A DNA stretch of 32,827 nt from an uncultured Collinsella sp. Lineage in GTDB: Bacteria > Actinomycetota > Coriobacteriia > Coriobacteriales > Coriobacteriaceae. Where the stretch lies: NCBI GenBank assembly GCA_937943045.1, contig CALEBN010000031.1, positions 1-32,827 on the forward strand, read 5' to 3'. The notes beneath the pieces are model-generated. The model was not told where the DNA came from, did not search any database, and saw only the letters and a list, made by a program, of their open reading frames with translations. How positions within the stretch are numbered: position 1 is the first letter of the stretch; the number at the start of each line of letters is the position of its first letter. Shown here piece after piece: positions 1 through 5,987 of the stretch. The position numbers were made by a program, and so were the translations under genes.

Positions 1-40
1 TTGTTGTAACCATTATACACGATTTGATTGATTTTTAACA

Positions 41-62
41 GTCTTTTTTGTGCAAAAAAGAC
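41..62. repeat. AT-rich perfect hairpin
   Basis: A 9-bp perfect inverted repeat (GTCTTTTTT / AAAAAAGAC) encloses the loop GTGC. It could be the end of a terminator for a gene outside the window or a structural element upstream of the small toxin gene. The stem is almost all A-T, so its stability is low and its role is unknown. Confidence 0.45.
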
Positions 63-86
63 AATATATCTTAACAAAAATTGCGT

Positions 87-114
87 TTTTTCGACCAGGG
101 ATTCATGTTATAAT
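87..114 (+). promoter_or_regulatory. Extended -10 promoter for the small peptide gene
   Basis: TGTTATAAT at 106-114 matches the extended -10 consensus TGnTATAAT perfectly. The -35 region (around TTTTTC, 87-92, spacer 16) is weak, as is usual for extended -10 promoters. The predicted transcription start is near 121, about 40 nt before the GTG start at 162. Confidence 0.6.
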
Positions 115-155
115 GCTTTTGCTACTGCCCCTAGACAGGTACAGAAAGGGGGTAT

Positions 156-182
156 GCTATTGTGAATTCAATTTTATCGTTT
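156..182 (+). repeat. Imperfect direct repeat, copy 1 (toxin start region)
   Basis: Two blocks, GCTATTGTGAA (156-166) and TTATCGTTT (174-182), cover the GTG start codon and first codons of the small peptide. Both recur in the same order at 335-345 (GCTACTGTGAA, one mismatch) and 352-360 (identical), with 7 versus 6 nt between blocks. A transcript leaving the leftward promoter at 372-400 would carry the complement of copy 2 and could pair with copy 1. Confidence 0.7.
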
Positions 183-245
183 ATGCTTTCCATTCTGGCA
201 AGTGTAATCGCCTACTACATTTGCAAATGGCTGGATGGAAAATAG
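162..245 (+). CDS. Small hydrophobic peptide, candidate Fst/TxpA-like type I toxin
   Basis: A 27-residue peptide starts at GTG 162, about 9 nt after the purine-rich GAAAGGGGG. An ATG at 154 in another frame stops after three codons. The peptide has a short polar N-terminus, one hydrophobic span (roughly residues 4-20, rich in I, L, V, A and Y) and a charged tail ending KWLDGK. Small size, a single membrane span and a W-L-D-type charged tail are hallmarks of Fst and related type I toxins, which damage the membrane when overproduced. The gene has its own promoter and terminator, and a convergent antisense promoter lies downstream. The toxin role is inferred from this architecture; I know no characterised protein of this exact sequence. 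Rare start use would keep expression low. Confidence 0.62.
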   Translation: MNSILSFMLSILASVIAYYICKWLDGK

Positions 246-292
246 CAGCTAGTAGCCAGCCTGAGGTCTAAGCCGCCTCGCCAAAATGGAAT

Positions 293-329
293 AAAAACTC
301 CCCAGAGGTGCGAACTCTGGGGAGTTTTT
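293..329. terminator. Perfect bidirectional terminator
   Basis: A 15-bp perfect stem (293-307 with 315-329) has a 7-nt loop, GTGCGAA. Five A/T pairs at its base give a U-run when read in either direction. It would end both the small peptide mRNA (rightward) and the predicted antisense RNA (leftward). Confidence 0.85.
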
Positions 330-334
330 GCTGT

Positions 335-360
335 GCTACTGTGAACACATCTTATCGTTT
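335..360 (+). repeat. Imperfect direct repeat, copy 2 (antisense RNA 5' region)
   Basis: GCTACTGTGAA (335-345) and TTATCGTTT (352-360) repeat the blocks around the toxin start codon. GCTACTG also occurs at 121-127, at the predicted 5' end of the toxin mRNA. Copy 2 lies just inside the predicted start of the leftward RNA. Confidence 0.7.
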
Positions 361-371
361 TGCCTACTGGC

Positions 372-400
372 ATTATAGCATATGTTCTTTTAATTTGCAA
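372..400 (-). promoter_or_regulatory. Strong leftward promoter for the antisense RNA
   Basis: On the minus strand TTGCAA (395-400) and TATAAT (372-377) are separated by exactly 17 nt. The -10 is preceded by TGC, giving an extended -10 as well. It is one of the best promoter matches in the window, and no protein gene lies downstream of it before the terminator at 293-329. The expected start is near 365. Confidence 0.7.
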
Positions 401-765
401 TATACCTTATTTCAGAAAGATTCCAATTCTCATACCTTTATTTATGTAAAATAAGGTTACTGTTCACTCCATTCACAGTAATCAAATAAGGCGGGGTGTA
501 TGAAGTCCCGCCTTGTTTTGTATGGTTCATATGATTTTGTAGATATGGTTAAATGATCCTTTTTTTGCGTATGATTATGTTATTCCTTTGCGCATAAGAT
601 CATGAATAATGTGAACTCTGACGAGTCCGACATGATTTGTGAGTACGTTGATGTCTCCGAACGGTAACGGTGTTTACATAAATTTATTTTACATCCTGCG
701 ACCTTCTTCGCACTTCACGGATTACTGAATAATATTTTTCTTCCTTTTTCCTTTTCCAATGGTCA
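401..765. other. Gene-free stretch
   Basis: I see no credible coding region here. The stretch holds a hairpin at 457-481 (TTACTGT / ACAGTAA), a terminator-like hairpin at 488-519, and otherwise unassigned AT-rich sequence between the small-RNA locus and the secreted-protein gene. No tRNA or riboswitch was recognised. Confidence 0.5.
488..519 (+). terminator. Rho-independent terminator
   Basis: An 8-bp stem, AAGGCGGG (488-495) with CCCGCCTT (507-514), is followed by GTTTT. No rightward gene precedes it closely, so it may insulate read-through from the small-peptide module. Confidence 0.65.
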
Positions 766-1248
766 TTATTTGACCATGATACCACTTGTCAGCGTAGAGG
801 TAGATTCTTTTGTACCCGACTGGCTGGCTGCATGGTATCCACGCACACGGTAATATGTACCTGATGGAACTGCTACGTCGATTTCCTTACTCAAACTTGA
901 TGCATTTTTTGCTGTAAATTCCCATATTTTATAAGTTCCGTAGCTTCCATTGACCTTCCTCTCCAAAAACAAAGACAGATATACTTTACTACACTTTTTA
1001 TGACACTGGGTTAATCCATAAATTGCTATTTCATTACTGGAAACTCTTTGAATCTTTACATTTCCGAGATGTAAGTAACTGCTTCGTGCCAGAATCGTTG
1101 AAGTGTCTTCCGAGTAATCTTCTGTTGTCTCTTCATCTGTAATTTCATCCAGAATACTAATGCTATCCGCATATATCGGTACAATGCCCATACTAACAGA
1201 TAAACCAACTGCCAGACTGATTCCAAGAATCTTCTTCCAGATATTCAT
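766..1248 (-). CDS. Secreted protein, DUF6147-like
   Basis: This is a 160-residue protein with a clear signal peptide: KK near the N-terminus, a hydrophobic core to about residue 24, and an AYA-like site before DS (about residue 28). An acidic linker rich in E, D, T and S follows (about 32-50), then a beta-rich domain ending with a G-T-Y-Y-R-V-R-G-Y segment and a T/S-rich C-terminus. I recall such lachnospiral exported proteins as DUF6147; their function is unknown. The start is preceded by GGAAG at good spacing. The gene lies downstream of, and in the same direction as, the DUF4367 gene, with a 70-nt gap. An inverted repeat (759-777, ATGGTCA / TGACCAT) spans the stop codon but has no U-run. 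Confidence 0.75.
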   Translation of the reverse strand: MNIWKKILGISLAVGLSVSMGIVPIYADSISILDEITDEETTEDYSEDTSTILARSSYLHLGNVKIQRVSSNEIAIYGLTQCHKKCSKVYLSLFLERKVNGSYGTYKIWEFTAKNASSLSKEIDVAVPSGTYYRVRGYHAASQSGTKESTSTLTSGIMVK

Positions 1249-1318
1249 TTCTCACTTCCTTTCGCTATGTAAACAACCTTTACATAACTATATACGTAAG
1301 AAATCTCAAAATATCACT

Positions 1319-2302
1319 CTAAAATTTCATATATTTTATTATTTTTTTTAATTCATCTAATTCTATCTTTCCTGACAATGTATACGACACTCCTTCATAT
1401 GTCCAATTCGCTGCGTATGTAAAACTTTCATCCTCTGCATCTCTTAATTCTTTTATTATTATATCTGTTTCATCTCTTTCAATAGTGTCAATAATTTTCT
1501 CCGTTCCATTCAGACTGCTAATGTCACTTGCAACATCTTTGTTTTGTTTATCTATATAAAATAATAGAATATTATCTTTATATTCGTATTCTATTTTTGA
1601 AAAAGAGATTTTCTCTCTTATCTCATAATTTATGTACTCCATCCCATACGGCCTATAATAGAATTCCGGCATCTTTACATCCAGTTTCTCTTCTATGTCT
1701 GCAATCGCATCGCTTTCTTCTGTAGTTGCATGCTCATTATCAGAAGAATTATCTGTTATAAACTGGCTGTCATTCCCACTCAATATCCGCACACTGTTCA
1801 CCAGATACTTCCGGTTCGCCTCGCTGCTCATACTTGCAGCGAACACGCAGATCAGACACAGGCCTGCGATTCCGGCAATCCTGCCAAGACGCATATAACT
1901 GTGTTTCTTTTTGCCGGAATTTCTGTTCGCATCACGTGCAGTATCCTTTGATACATCTGCATTCTTTCTGAATTCCAGAATTTTCTTTTCCGTAGATTCA
2001 GGCACTGCTTCTTCTGTATTCTTCTCATCTTCTGCCTTCTCATCTGCCGTATCCTCCAGCAGACCTTCTTCTCTGGCACGCTGATAGAAGTTTTCTCTGG
2101 AAACGCTCAGTTTCTCTACGATATCCTGATTGTCCTCAAATTTTCTGCCATCAAAAAGAGCTTCCTCGATGGCATCTGCTTCCTTCAGATATTCCTCTTC
2201 CAGCCATTGACGGAATTTCTCGTCATCCTCCATATCCGGCATATCCAGGAATGCATCATCTATCTGGTTGTCTTTCTGTTCTTTCTCAAACTCTTTTTTC
2301 AT
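1319..2302 (-). CDS. DUF4367 membrane protein, probable anti-sigma-factor-like
   Basis: A 327-residue protein; the ATG at 2302 is chosen because upstream in-frame codons lie in the murG promoter and AAGAAAGAGA precedes it. The N-terminal 150 residues are highly charged and acidic. One transmembrane helix follows a basic stretch (KKKH) at about residues 135-155 (LGRIAGIAGLCLICVFAAS). The rest is predicted to be extracytoplasmic, ending with a DUF4367-like domain (about 225-327; YRPYGM, W-Y-E-G-V-S-Y). In Firmicutes, DUF4367 proteins often pair with ECF sigma factors as membrane anti-sigma factors. Here a sigma gene lies 1.2 kb away on the same strand, with murG inserted between on the opposite strand. 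The partnership is inference; no zinc-binding anti-sigma motif is visible. Confidence 0.65.
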   Translation of the reverse strand: MKKEFEKEQKDNQIDDAFLDMPDMEDDEKFRQWLEEEYLKEADAIEEALFDGRKFEDNQDIVEKLSVSRENFYQRAREEGLLEDTADEKAEDEKNTEEAVPESTEKKILEFRKNADVSKDTARDANRNSGKKKHSYMRLGRIAGIAGLCLICVFAASMSSEANRKYLVNSVRILSGNDSQFITDNSSDNEHATTEESDAIADIEEKLDVKMPEFYYRPYGMEYINYEIREKISFSKIEYEYKDNILLFYIDKQNKDVASDISSLNGTEKIIDTIERDETDIIIKELRDAEDESFTYAANWTYEGVSYTLSGKIELDELKKIIKYMKF

Positions 2303-2317
2303 GATATTATCTCTTTC

Positions 2318-2346
2318 TTGACAATTCTTCCCCGGTGGTTCATAGT
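2318..2346 (+). promoter_or_regulatory. murG promoter
   Basis: A perfect -35, TTGACA (2318-2323), then a 17-nt spacer and CATAGT (2341-2346). It lies in the 81-nt divergent gap between the DUF4367 gene and murG, 38 nt before the murG start. Confidence 0.6.
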
Positions 2347-2383
2347 TATTGGTAATAAAAATGATTTTCAGGAGGTTTTCCCT

Positions 2384-3457
2384 ATGAAACATATTGTACT
2401 TACCGGCGGCGGTACTGCCGGACATGTTACACCAAATATTGCTCTGATCCCGACACTCAAAGCTGCCGGATATCAGATTTCCTATATCGGATCTTACGAA
2501 GGTATCGAACGTAAACTCATTGAAGAAATGGGTATTCCATATTATGGGATCTCATCTGGAAAGCTGAGACGTTATTTCGATCCCAAGAACTTCTCCGATC
2601 CTTTCCGGGTATTAAAAGGGTTCCATGAAGCAAAGAAGCTTCTCAAAAAACTGAAACCCGATGTAGTCTTTTCCAAGGGTGGTTTCGTTACCGTCCCTGT
2701 TGTAATTGCAGCCAAACGCTGCAAGATTCCAGCAATCATCCACGAGTCAGATATGACTCCGGGACTTGCCAACAAACTGTGTATTCCATCAGCCGTTAAA
2801 GTATGCTGTAACTTTCCTGAGACTGTCAGCAGTCTTCCGGCAGATAAAGCCGTACTGACCGGCACACCGATCCGTCAGGAGCTGATGAAAGGTGATAAGG
2901 AAGCCGGCCGTCAGTTCTGTGGATTTACTTCTGACAAACCGGTACTGATGGTGATCGGTGGAAGCCTTGGTGCAGCCTCTGTAAATGACCATATCCGCAA
3001 GATTCTCCCGGAACTTCTGAAAGCTTTCCAGGTGATCCATCTCTGCGGCAAGGGTAAAATGGACGAAACCCTCAAAGGTACCGAAGGCTATGTTCAGTAT
3101 GAATATATCAAAGAAGAACTTCCGGATCTTTTTGCCCTGTCTGACGTGGTAATCTCCCGCGCAGGTGCAAACGCCATCTGTGAGATCAGTGCTCTTCACA
3201 AACCAAATCTTCTGATTCCGCTGTCTGCAAATGCCAGTCGTGGTGACCAGATCCTGAATGCCCGTTCTTTCGAAAAACAGGGATTCAGCATGGTACTTGA
3301 GGAAGAAGAAATCACTGATGAGAAACTTCTGGATACGATCCATCAGCTGTATGACAACCGTCATTCTTTCGAAGAAGCAATGTCTGCAGGCAAACAGATG
3401 GATTCCATCCATCATATCGTTTCGCTGATCGAAGAATGTGTTTTATCAAAAAAATAA
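2384..3457 (+). CDS. murG: MurG, lipid II-forming GlcNAc transferase
   Basis: This 357-residue enzyme transfers GlcNAc from UDP-GlcNAc to lipid I, giving lipid II for peptidoglycan, at the inner face of the membrane. The N-terminal glycine-rich loop TGGGTAGHVTPN (about 7-18) binds lipid I phosphates. HESDMTPGLAN, GGSLGA and SRAGANAICE mark the GT-B C-terminal half that binds UDP-GlcNAc. The ATG at 2384 follows CAGGAGG with 7-nt spacing; longer in-frame starts upstream would read through the promoter and the opposite gene. It stands alone here rather than in a division and cell wall cluster, flanked by leftward genes on both sides, and has its own promoter and terminator. Confidence 0.95.
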   Translation: MKHIVLTGGGTAGHVTPNIALIPTLKAAGYQISYIGSYEGIERKLIEEMGIPYYGISSGKLRRYFDPKNFSDPFRVLKGFHEAKKLLKKLKPDVVFSKGGFVTVPVVIAAKRCKIPAIIHESDMTPGLANKLCIPSAVKVCCNFPETVSSLPADKAVLTGTPIRQELMKGDKEAGRQFCGFTSDKPVLMVIGGSLGAASVNDHIRKILPELLKAFQVIHLCGKGKMDETLKGTEGYVQYEYIKEELPDLFALSDVVISRAGANAICEISALHKPNLLIPLSANASRGDQILNARSFEKQGFSMVLEEEEITDEKLLDTIHQLYDNRHSFEEAMSAGKQMDSIHHIVSLIEECVLSKK

Positions 3458-3470
3458 ACAAATAGCAGGA

Positions 3471-3507
3471 TGCAGGCAGTTATCGATGTGACTGCCTGCA
3501 TATCTTT
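3471..3507. terminator. Terminator of murG overlapping the sigma gene 3' end
   Basis: A 10-bp perfect stem, TGCAGGCAGT (3471-3480) with ACTGCCTGCA (3491-3500), has a 10-nt loop, followed rightward by TATCTTTT. The right arm and loop are also the last codons of the leftward sigma gene (stop at 3480-3482). One DNA segment thus serves as terminator and coding end. Confidence 0.75.
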
Positions 3508-4022
3508 TCCATTTCTTCAATTATCCAGGCTTTCGACCGCAGATTCCTGTTATTTACATTATTCGGTGTAATCCCATACTCACTTGCCACTTCTGCTGCT
3601 GAGAGTTCCTGGAATTTTGTTTTGACCAGAATATCGTAATTCATCGGATTCCTCTTCCGAAGTCTGTTCAGTACAAGTTTCTGATATTTCTCTTCTTCCA
3701 TACGAAGTATTCTTGCCTCTGGATTACTCTTTTCATCCACCGGCTCATACGCATTTTCCTCATCATCAATCGTATAACTTTCCTGTCTGGATGAGGCTTT
3801 TCTATAATAGTCCATACATTTGTTGGATGTCGCTTTCATCACCAGTGCTTTCAATTTGTCAGGTCTGGAATAATCCAGTTTTTCTTTCACTTTAAATAAT
3901 GCCAGAAAAACTTCCTGACTGATATCTTTTGAAAGCTCGTAATCTTCTGTGATGCAAAAAGCGACATATGCTGAGAATCCTTGGTAGTGATCGTAAAAAT
4001 CATCAAAATTCTCAATTATCAT
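3480..4022 (-). CDS. ECF-like RNA polymerase sigma factor
   Basis: A 180-residue protein with the two-domain layout of small sigma-70 factors. Region 2 lies near residues 10-75 (DISQEVFLALF, then DKLKALVMKATSNKCMDYYR). A charged linker follows, then region 4 with a helix-turn-helix at about 130-175 (ELSAAEVASEYGITPNNVNN). Such factors direct transcription of a limited regulon. The gene starts 20 nt after the HIT gene stop in the same direction, so the two may be co-transcribed. The ribosome site is weak (AAAGAAAAGAG). The DUF4367 membrane protein beyond murG is the candidate anti-sigma partner. The target promoters cannot be deduced. Confidence 0.8.
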   Translation of the reverse strand: MIIENFDDFYDHYQGFSAYVAFCITEDYELSKDISQEVFLALFKVKEKLDYSRPDKLKALVMKATSNKCMDYYRKASSRQESYTIDDEENAYEPVDEKSNPEARILRMEEEKYQKLVLNRLRKRNPMNYDILVKTKFQELSAAEVASEYGITPNNVNNRNLRSKAWIIEEMEKICRQSHR

Positions 4023-4042
4023 CTGTATCTGTGCTCTTTTCT

Positions 4043-4447
4043 TTATGCTTTGACTTTTGCCAGGATCTCTTCCTTCATTTCATCTGTCAGTTCTCCCGGT
4101 TTCCATGTAAGTCCGACCTGATCACCTTCATAACGTGGAATCAGGTGCATATGAAAATGAAATACAGTCTGACCGGCAATTTCTCCATTGTTCTGTACAA
4201 TGTTAAACCCGTCACAGTGCAGTCCGTCTCTGAGCCTGGTTGCCATATGTTTGGCAAGGATCATTGCTTTTCCGGCAGTCTCATCCGGAAGTTCATAAAT
4301 ATTGGCTGCATGAGCTTTGGGCAGGATCAGTGCATGTCCCTTTGAAGCCGGACCGAGATCCAGAATTACGCGAAAATCTTCGTCTTCATATAAAGTAGCG
4401 GATGGAATTTCTCCGTTTGCAATTTTACAAAAAATACAGTTTTCCAT
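4043..4447 (-). CDS. HIT-family nucleotide hydrolase
   Basis: A 134-residue HINT-type protein with the signature HFHMHLIP (His97, 99 and 101), the nucleotide phosphate-binding catalytic triad of histidines, and an N-terminal C-I-F-C-K-I as in HinT. Family members hydrolyse adenosine phosphoramidates or related nucleotides; the exact substrate is not readable. The start at 4447 is preceded by a perfect AAGGAGG, which rules out the 50-codon longer reading. It leads a likely leftward unit with the sigma gene. Confidence 0.9.
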   Translation of the reverse strand: MENCIFCKIANGEIPSATLYEDEDFRVILDLGPASKGHALILPKAHAANIYELPDETAGKAMILAKHMATRLRDGLHCDGFNIVQNNGEIAGQTVFHFHMHLIPRYEGDQVGLTWKPGELTDEMKEEILAKVKA

Positions 4448-4486
4448 GATGTAGTCCTCCTTACAAATAAACTGTTTTCTTTTTCT

Positions 4487-4515
4487 ATTGTCTCGTATTT
4501 TCGCGATTTTTTCAA
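4487..4515 (-). promoter_or_regulatory. Promoter of the HIT/sigma unit
   Basis: On the minus strand TTGAAA (4510-4515), a 17-nt spacer and GACAAT (4487-4492), 40 nt before the HIT start. It is divergent to the kinase promoter just upstream, and the two are separated by only a few bases. Confidence 0.45.
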
Positions 4516-4523
4516 TACGAAAT

Positions 4524-4552
4524 TTGTTGATTCCGATATTTTTGCATAATAT
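4524..4552 (+). promoter_or_regulatory. Promoter of the histidine kinase gene
   Basis: TTGTTG (4524-4529), a 17-nt spacer and TAATAT (4547-4552). The start codon is only 22 nt downstream of the -10, which leaves a very short leader carrying GAGGTGA. Confidence 0.45.
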
Positions 4553-4574
4553 ACTCACATTGAGGTGACAGATT

Positions 4575-5252
4575 ATGCAGGAAAAAAACATTATCACACA
4601 AACAAAAAAAGAGTTTCAGTCGATGTTGTCCACATTTTCGCATGAAATAAGAAATCCGCTGGCATTGATCACCAGCGAAATGCAGATGTTGTCGGATTCA
4701 CAGCCACAGCTCTGTTTCAACGAACACTGGGATAACATTATGGAAAATCTGAACTATATCCGTGAGCTGCTGGATGAACTTTCCAGATATCAAAATGCCG
4801 GTCACATTTCCCTTGTACAGACAGATTTAAGTATCTGCCTGGATCGAATTACCAGTTCCTTTCGACCGGCACTGGACTACCTTGGAATCTCCTTTGAGAC
4901 TGACATCCCCCGTGATCTTCCCCAGATCAGTCTGGATCAGACAAAAATTCGTCAGGCTCTTTTTAACCTTCTCCGTAATGCGCAGGAATCTATCCAGCAT
5001 ACTCATGGCAGAATTCTTTTTTCCGCTTCTGCCGTTCCGGACGGTGTCCAGATCACCATCTCGGATAACGGATGTGGCATGACAGAAGACCAGATTGAAA
5101 ACGCCTTTCGTCCCTTCGTAACATACAAGCCCGGGGGCACTGGCCTCGGGCTTGCTGTCACCCGGCAGATCATTGAAGCCCACCAGGGTACACTATGTGT
5201 AGAAAGCACTCCGAAAGAAGGTACTTCCTTTTATATTTTTCTTCCAGGATGA
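4575..5252 (+). CDS. Soluble orphan sensor histidine kinase
   Basis: A 225-residue protein consisting of only the kinase core. The H-box FSHEIRNPLALI places the phosphoaccepting His at residue 23. A two-helix dimerisation segment follows to about residue 80. The HATPase domain has the N-box LFNLLRNAQESI, G1 DNGCGM, F-box FRPF and G2 GGTGLGLAVT. There is no sensor domain, no transmembrane helix and no HAMP or PAS domain, and no response regulator nearby. It resembles the NtrB/KinB-type core. It may take its signal through a partner or a cytoplasmic cue. GAGGTGA lies 6 nt before the ATG. Its 3' end overlaps the convergent rhomboid gene by 22 bp. Confidence 0.88.
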   Translation: MQEKNIITQTKKEFQSMLSTFSHEIRNPLALITSEMQMLSDSQPQLCFNEHWDNIMENLNYIRELLDELSRYQNAGHISLVQTDLSICLDRITSSFRPALDYLGISFETDIPRDLPQISLDQTKIRQALFNLLRNAQESIQHTHGRILFSASAVPDGVQITISDNGCGMTEDQIENAFRPFVTYKPGGTGLGLAVTRQIIEAHQGTLCVESTPKEGTSFYIFLPG

Positions 5253-5821
5253 TAAAAAATCACTGCAAGAAAGAACCCGGACACCATCCCGCCTACATGG
5301 GCTGTGTTATCCACTCCCGTACTTGCAAAACCAAAATACAGAGAAAAAGCTGCCATGACCAGAATCTGTCTCATAGACAGATCACCCAGCCATCCTTTAT
5401 TGCGAATGACAATATAGATCATGGCTCCCATAACTGCAAACACCGCTCCGGATGCTCCTGCTGATACAGCAAAATCCTGCGTACGTAATTCGATAAGTAA
5501 AGAAATCACATTTCCAAGTACTCCACCGATCAGATAGATCAACAGAAATTTTATTTTTCCAATTACCTGTTCCAGTCTGCTTCCAAGTACAAATAAAACC
5601 AGCATGTTATTCAGAAGATGTTCAATTCCAAAATGCAGAAACATACAGGTGAACAGCCTGTAATATTCTCCACCCTGAATGATCATTGGTGTAAAGGCAG
5701 CTCCACAATCCAGCATATGCATGGTATTCTGGGAGCTTCCTGTAAATTCCACGATCAGAAATACCAGAATATTCAACAGGATCAGTCCGGCAGTCACCGG
5801 CTCTTTGCGTAATTCTTCCAC
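5231..5821 (-). CDS. Rhomboid intramembrane serine protease
   Basis: A 196-residue, six-helix membrane protein. The catalytic Ser is in GASGA (Ser124) and the catalytic His in HVGG (His175). HLLNNM (about 68-73) supplies the conserved His/Asn that stabilise the oxyanion. Rhomboids cleave transmembrane substrates within the bilayer; the substrate here is unknown. The start is GTG at 5821 after GAGGAGAG. It is convergent with the histidine kinase gene. An 18-bp perfect palindrome lies 30 nt upstream of the start. Confidence 0.92.
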   Translation of the reverse strand: MEELRKEPVTAGLILLNILVFLIVEFTGSSQNTMHMLDCGAAFTPMIIQGGEYYRLFTCMFLHFGIEHLLNNMLVLFVLGSRLEQVIGKIKFLLIYLIGGVLGNVISLLIELRTQDFAVSAGASGAVFAVMGAMIYIVIRNKGWLGDLSMRQILVMAAFSLYFGFASTGVDNTAHVGGMVSGFFLAVIFYHPGRKI

Positions 5822-5850
5822 AGGTTACTCTCCTCTGTTTTTGTATTCAG

Positions 5851-5868
5851 AGAATACATATGTATTCT
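5851..5868. promoter_or_regulatory. 18-bp perfect palindrome, possible operator
   Basis: AGAATACATATGTATTCT is a perfect inverted repeat without spacer, placed 30 bp upstream of the rhomboid GTG start. Its size and symmetry fit a dimeric repressor site overlapping the rhomboid promoter. A regulator cannot be named. Confidence 0.45.
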
Positions 5869-5987
5869 GCTGTTGTTCGTCTATTTTAGCAGATGCCGTT
5901 CCCTGTGGCAAGGCAACACTTCACCTGTGCTGTCCGAAATACTGCCTTCGAACCCTCATGTCCGGTGATTTTCTTTTCAGAAGTTAT

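Larger units (their letters stand above)
292..365 (-). ncRNA. Predicted antisense RNA of the type I module
   Basis: This RNA is predicted from a near-consensus leftward promoter (372-400) and the bidirectional terminator at 293-329, giving about 70-75 nt. Its 5' half would be complementary to 335-360, which is a near copy of the toxin translation start region (156-182). Its 3' half is the terminator hairpin, which the toxin mRNA also ends with, so loop-loop contact is possible. This matches the logic of RNA II of the pAD1 par locus. There is no expression evidence. Confidence 0.55.

Noticed and set aside
618..660. Hammerhead-ribozyme-like CTGACGA string in the gene-free stretch
   Set aside because: The rest of the core does not fit: the only pairing (GACAT with ATGTC) leaves unpaired TCC on both sides, and the following CGAAC does not form the required GAA core with a third helix.
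2207..2383. 59-codon N-terminal extension of murG
   Set aside because: It reads through the divergent promoter and the opposite gene. The ATG at 2384 has AGGAGG and matches the normal MurG N-terminus.
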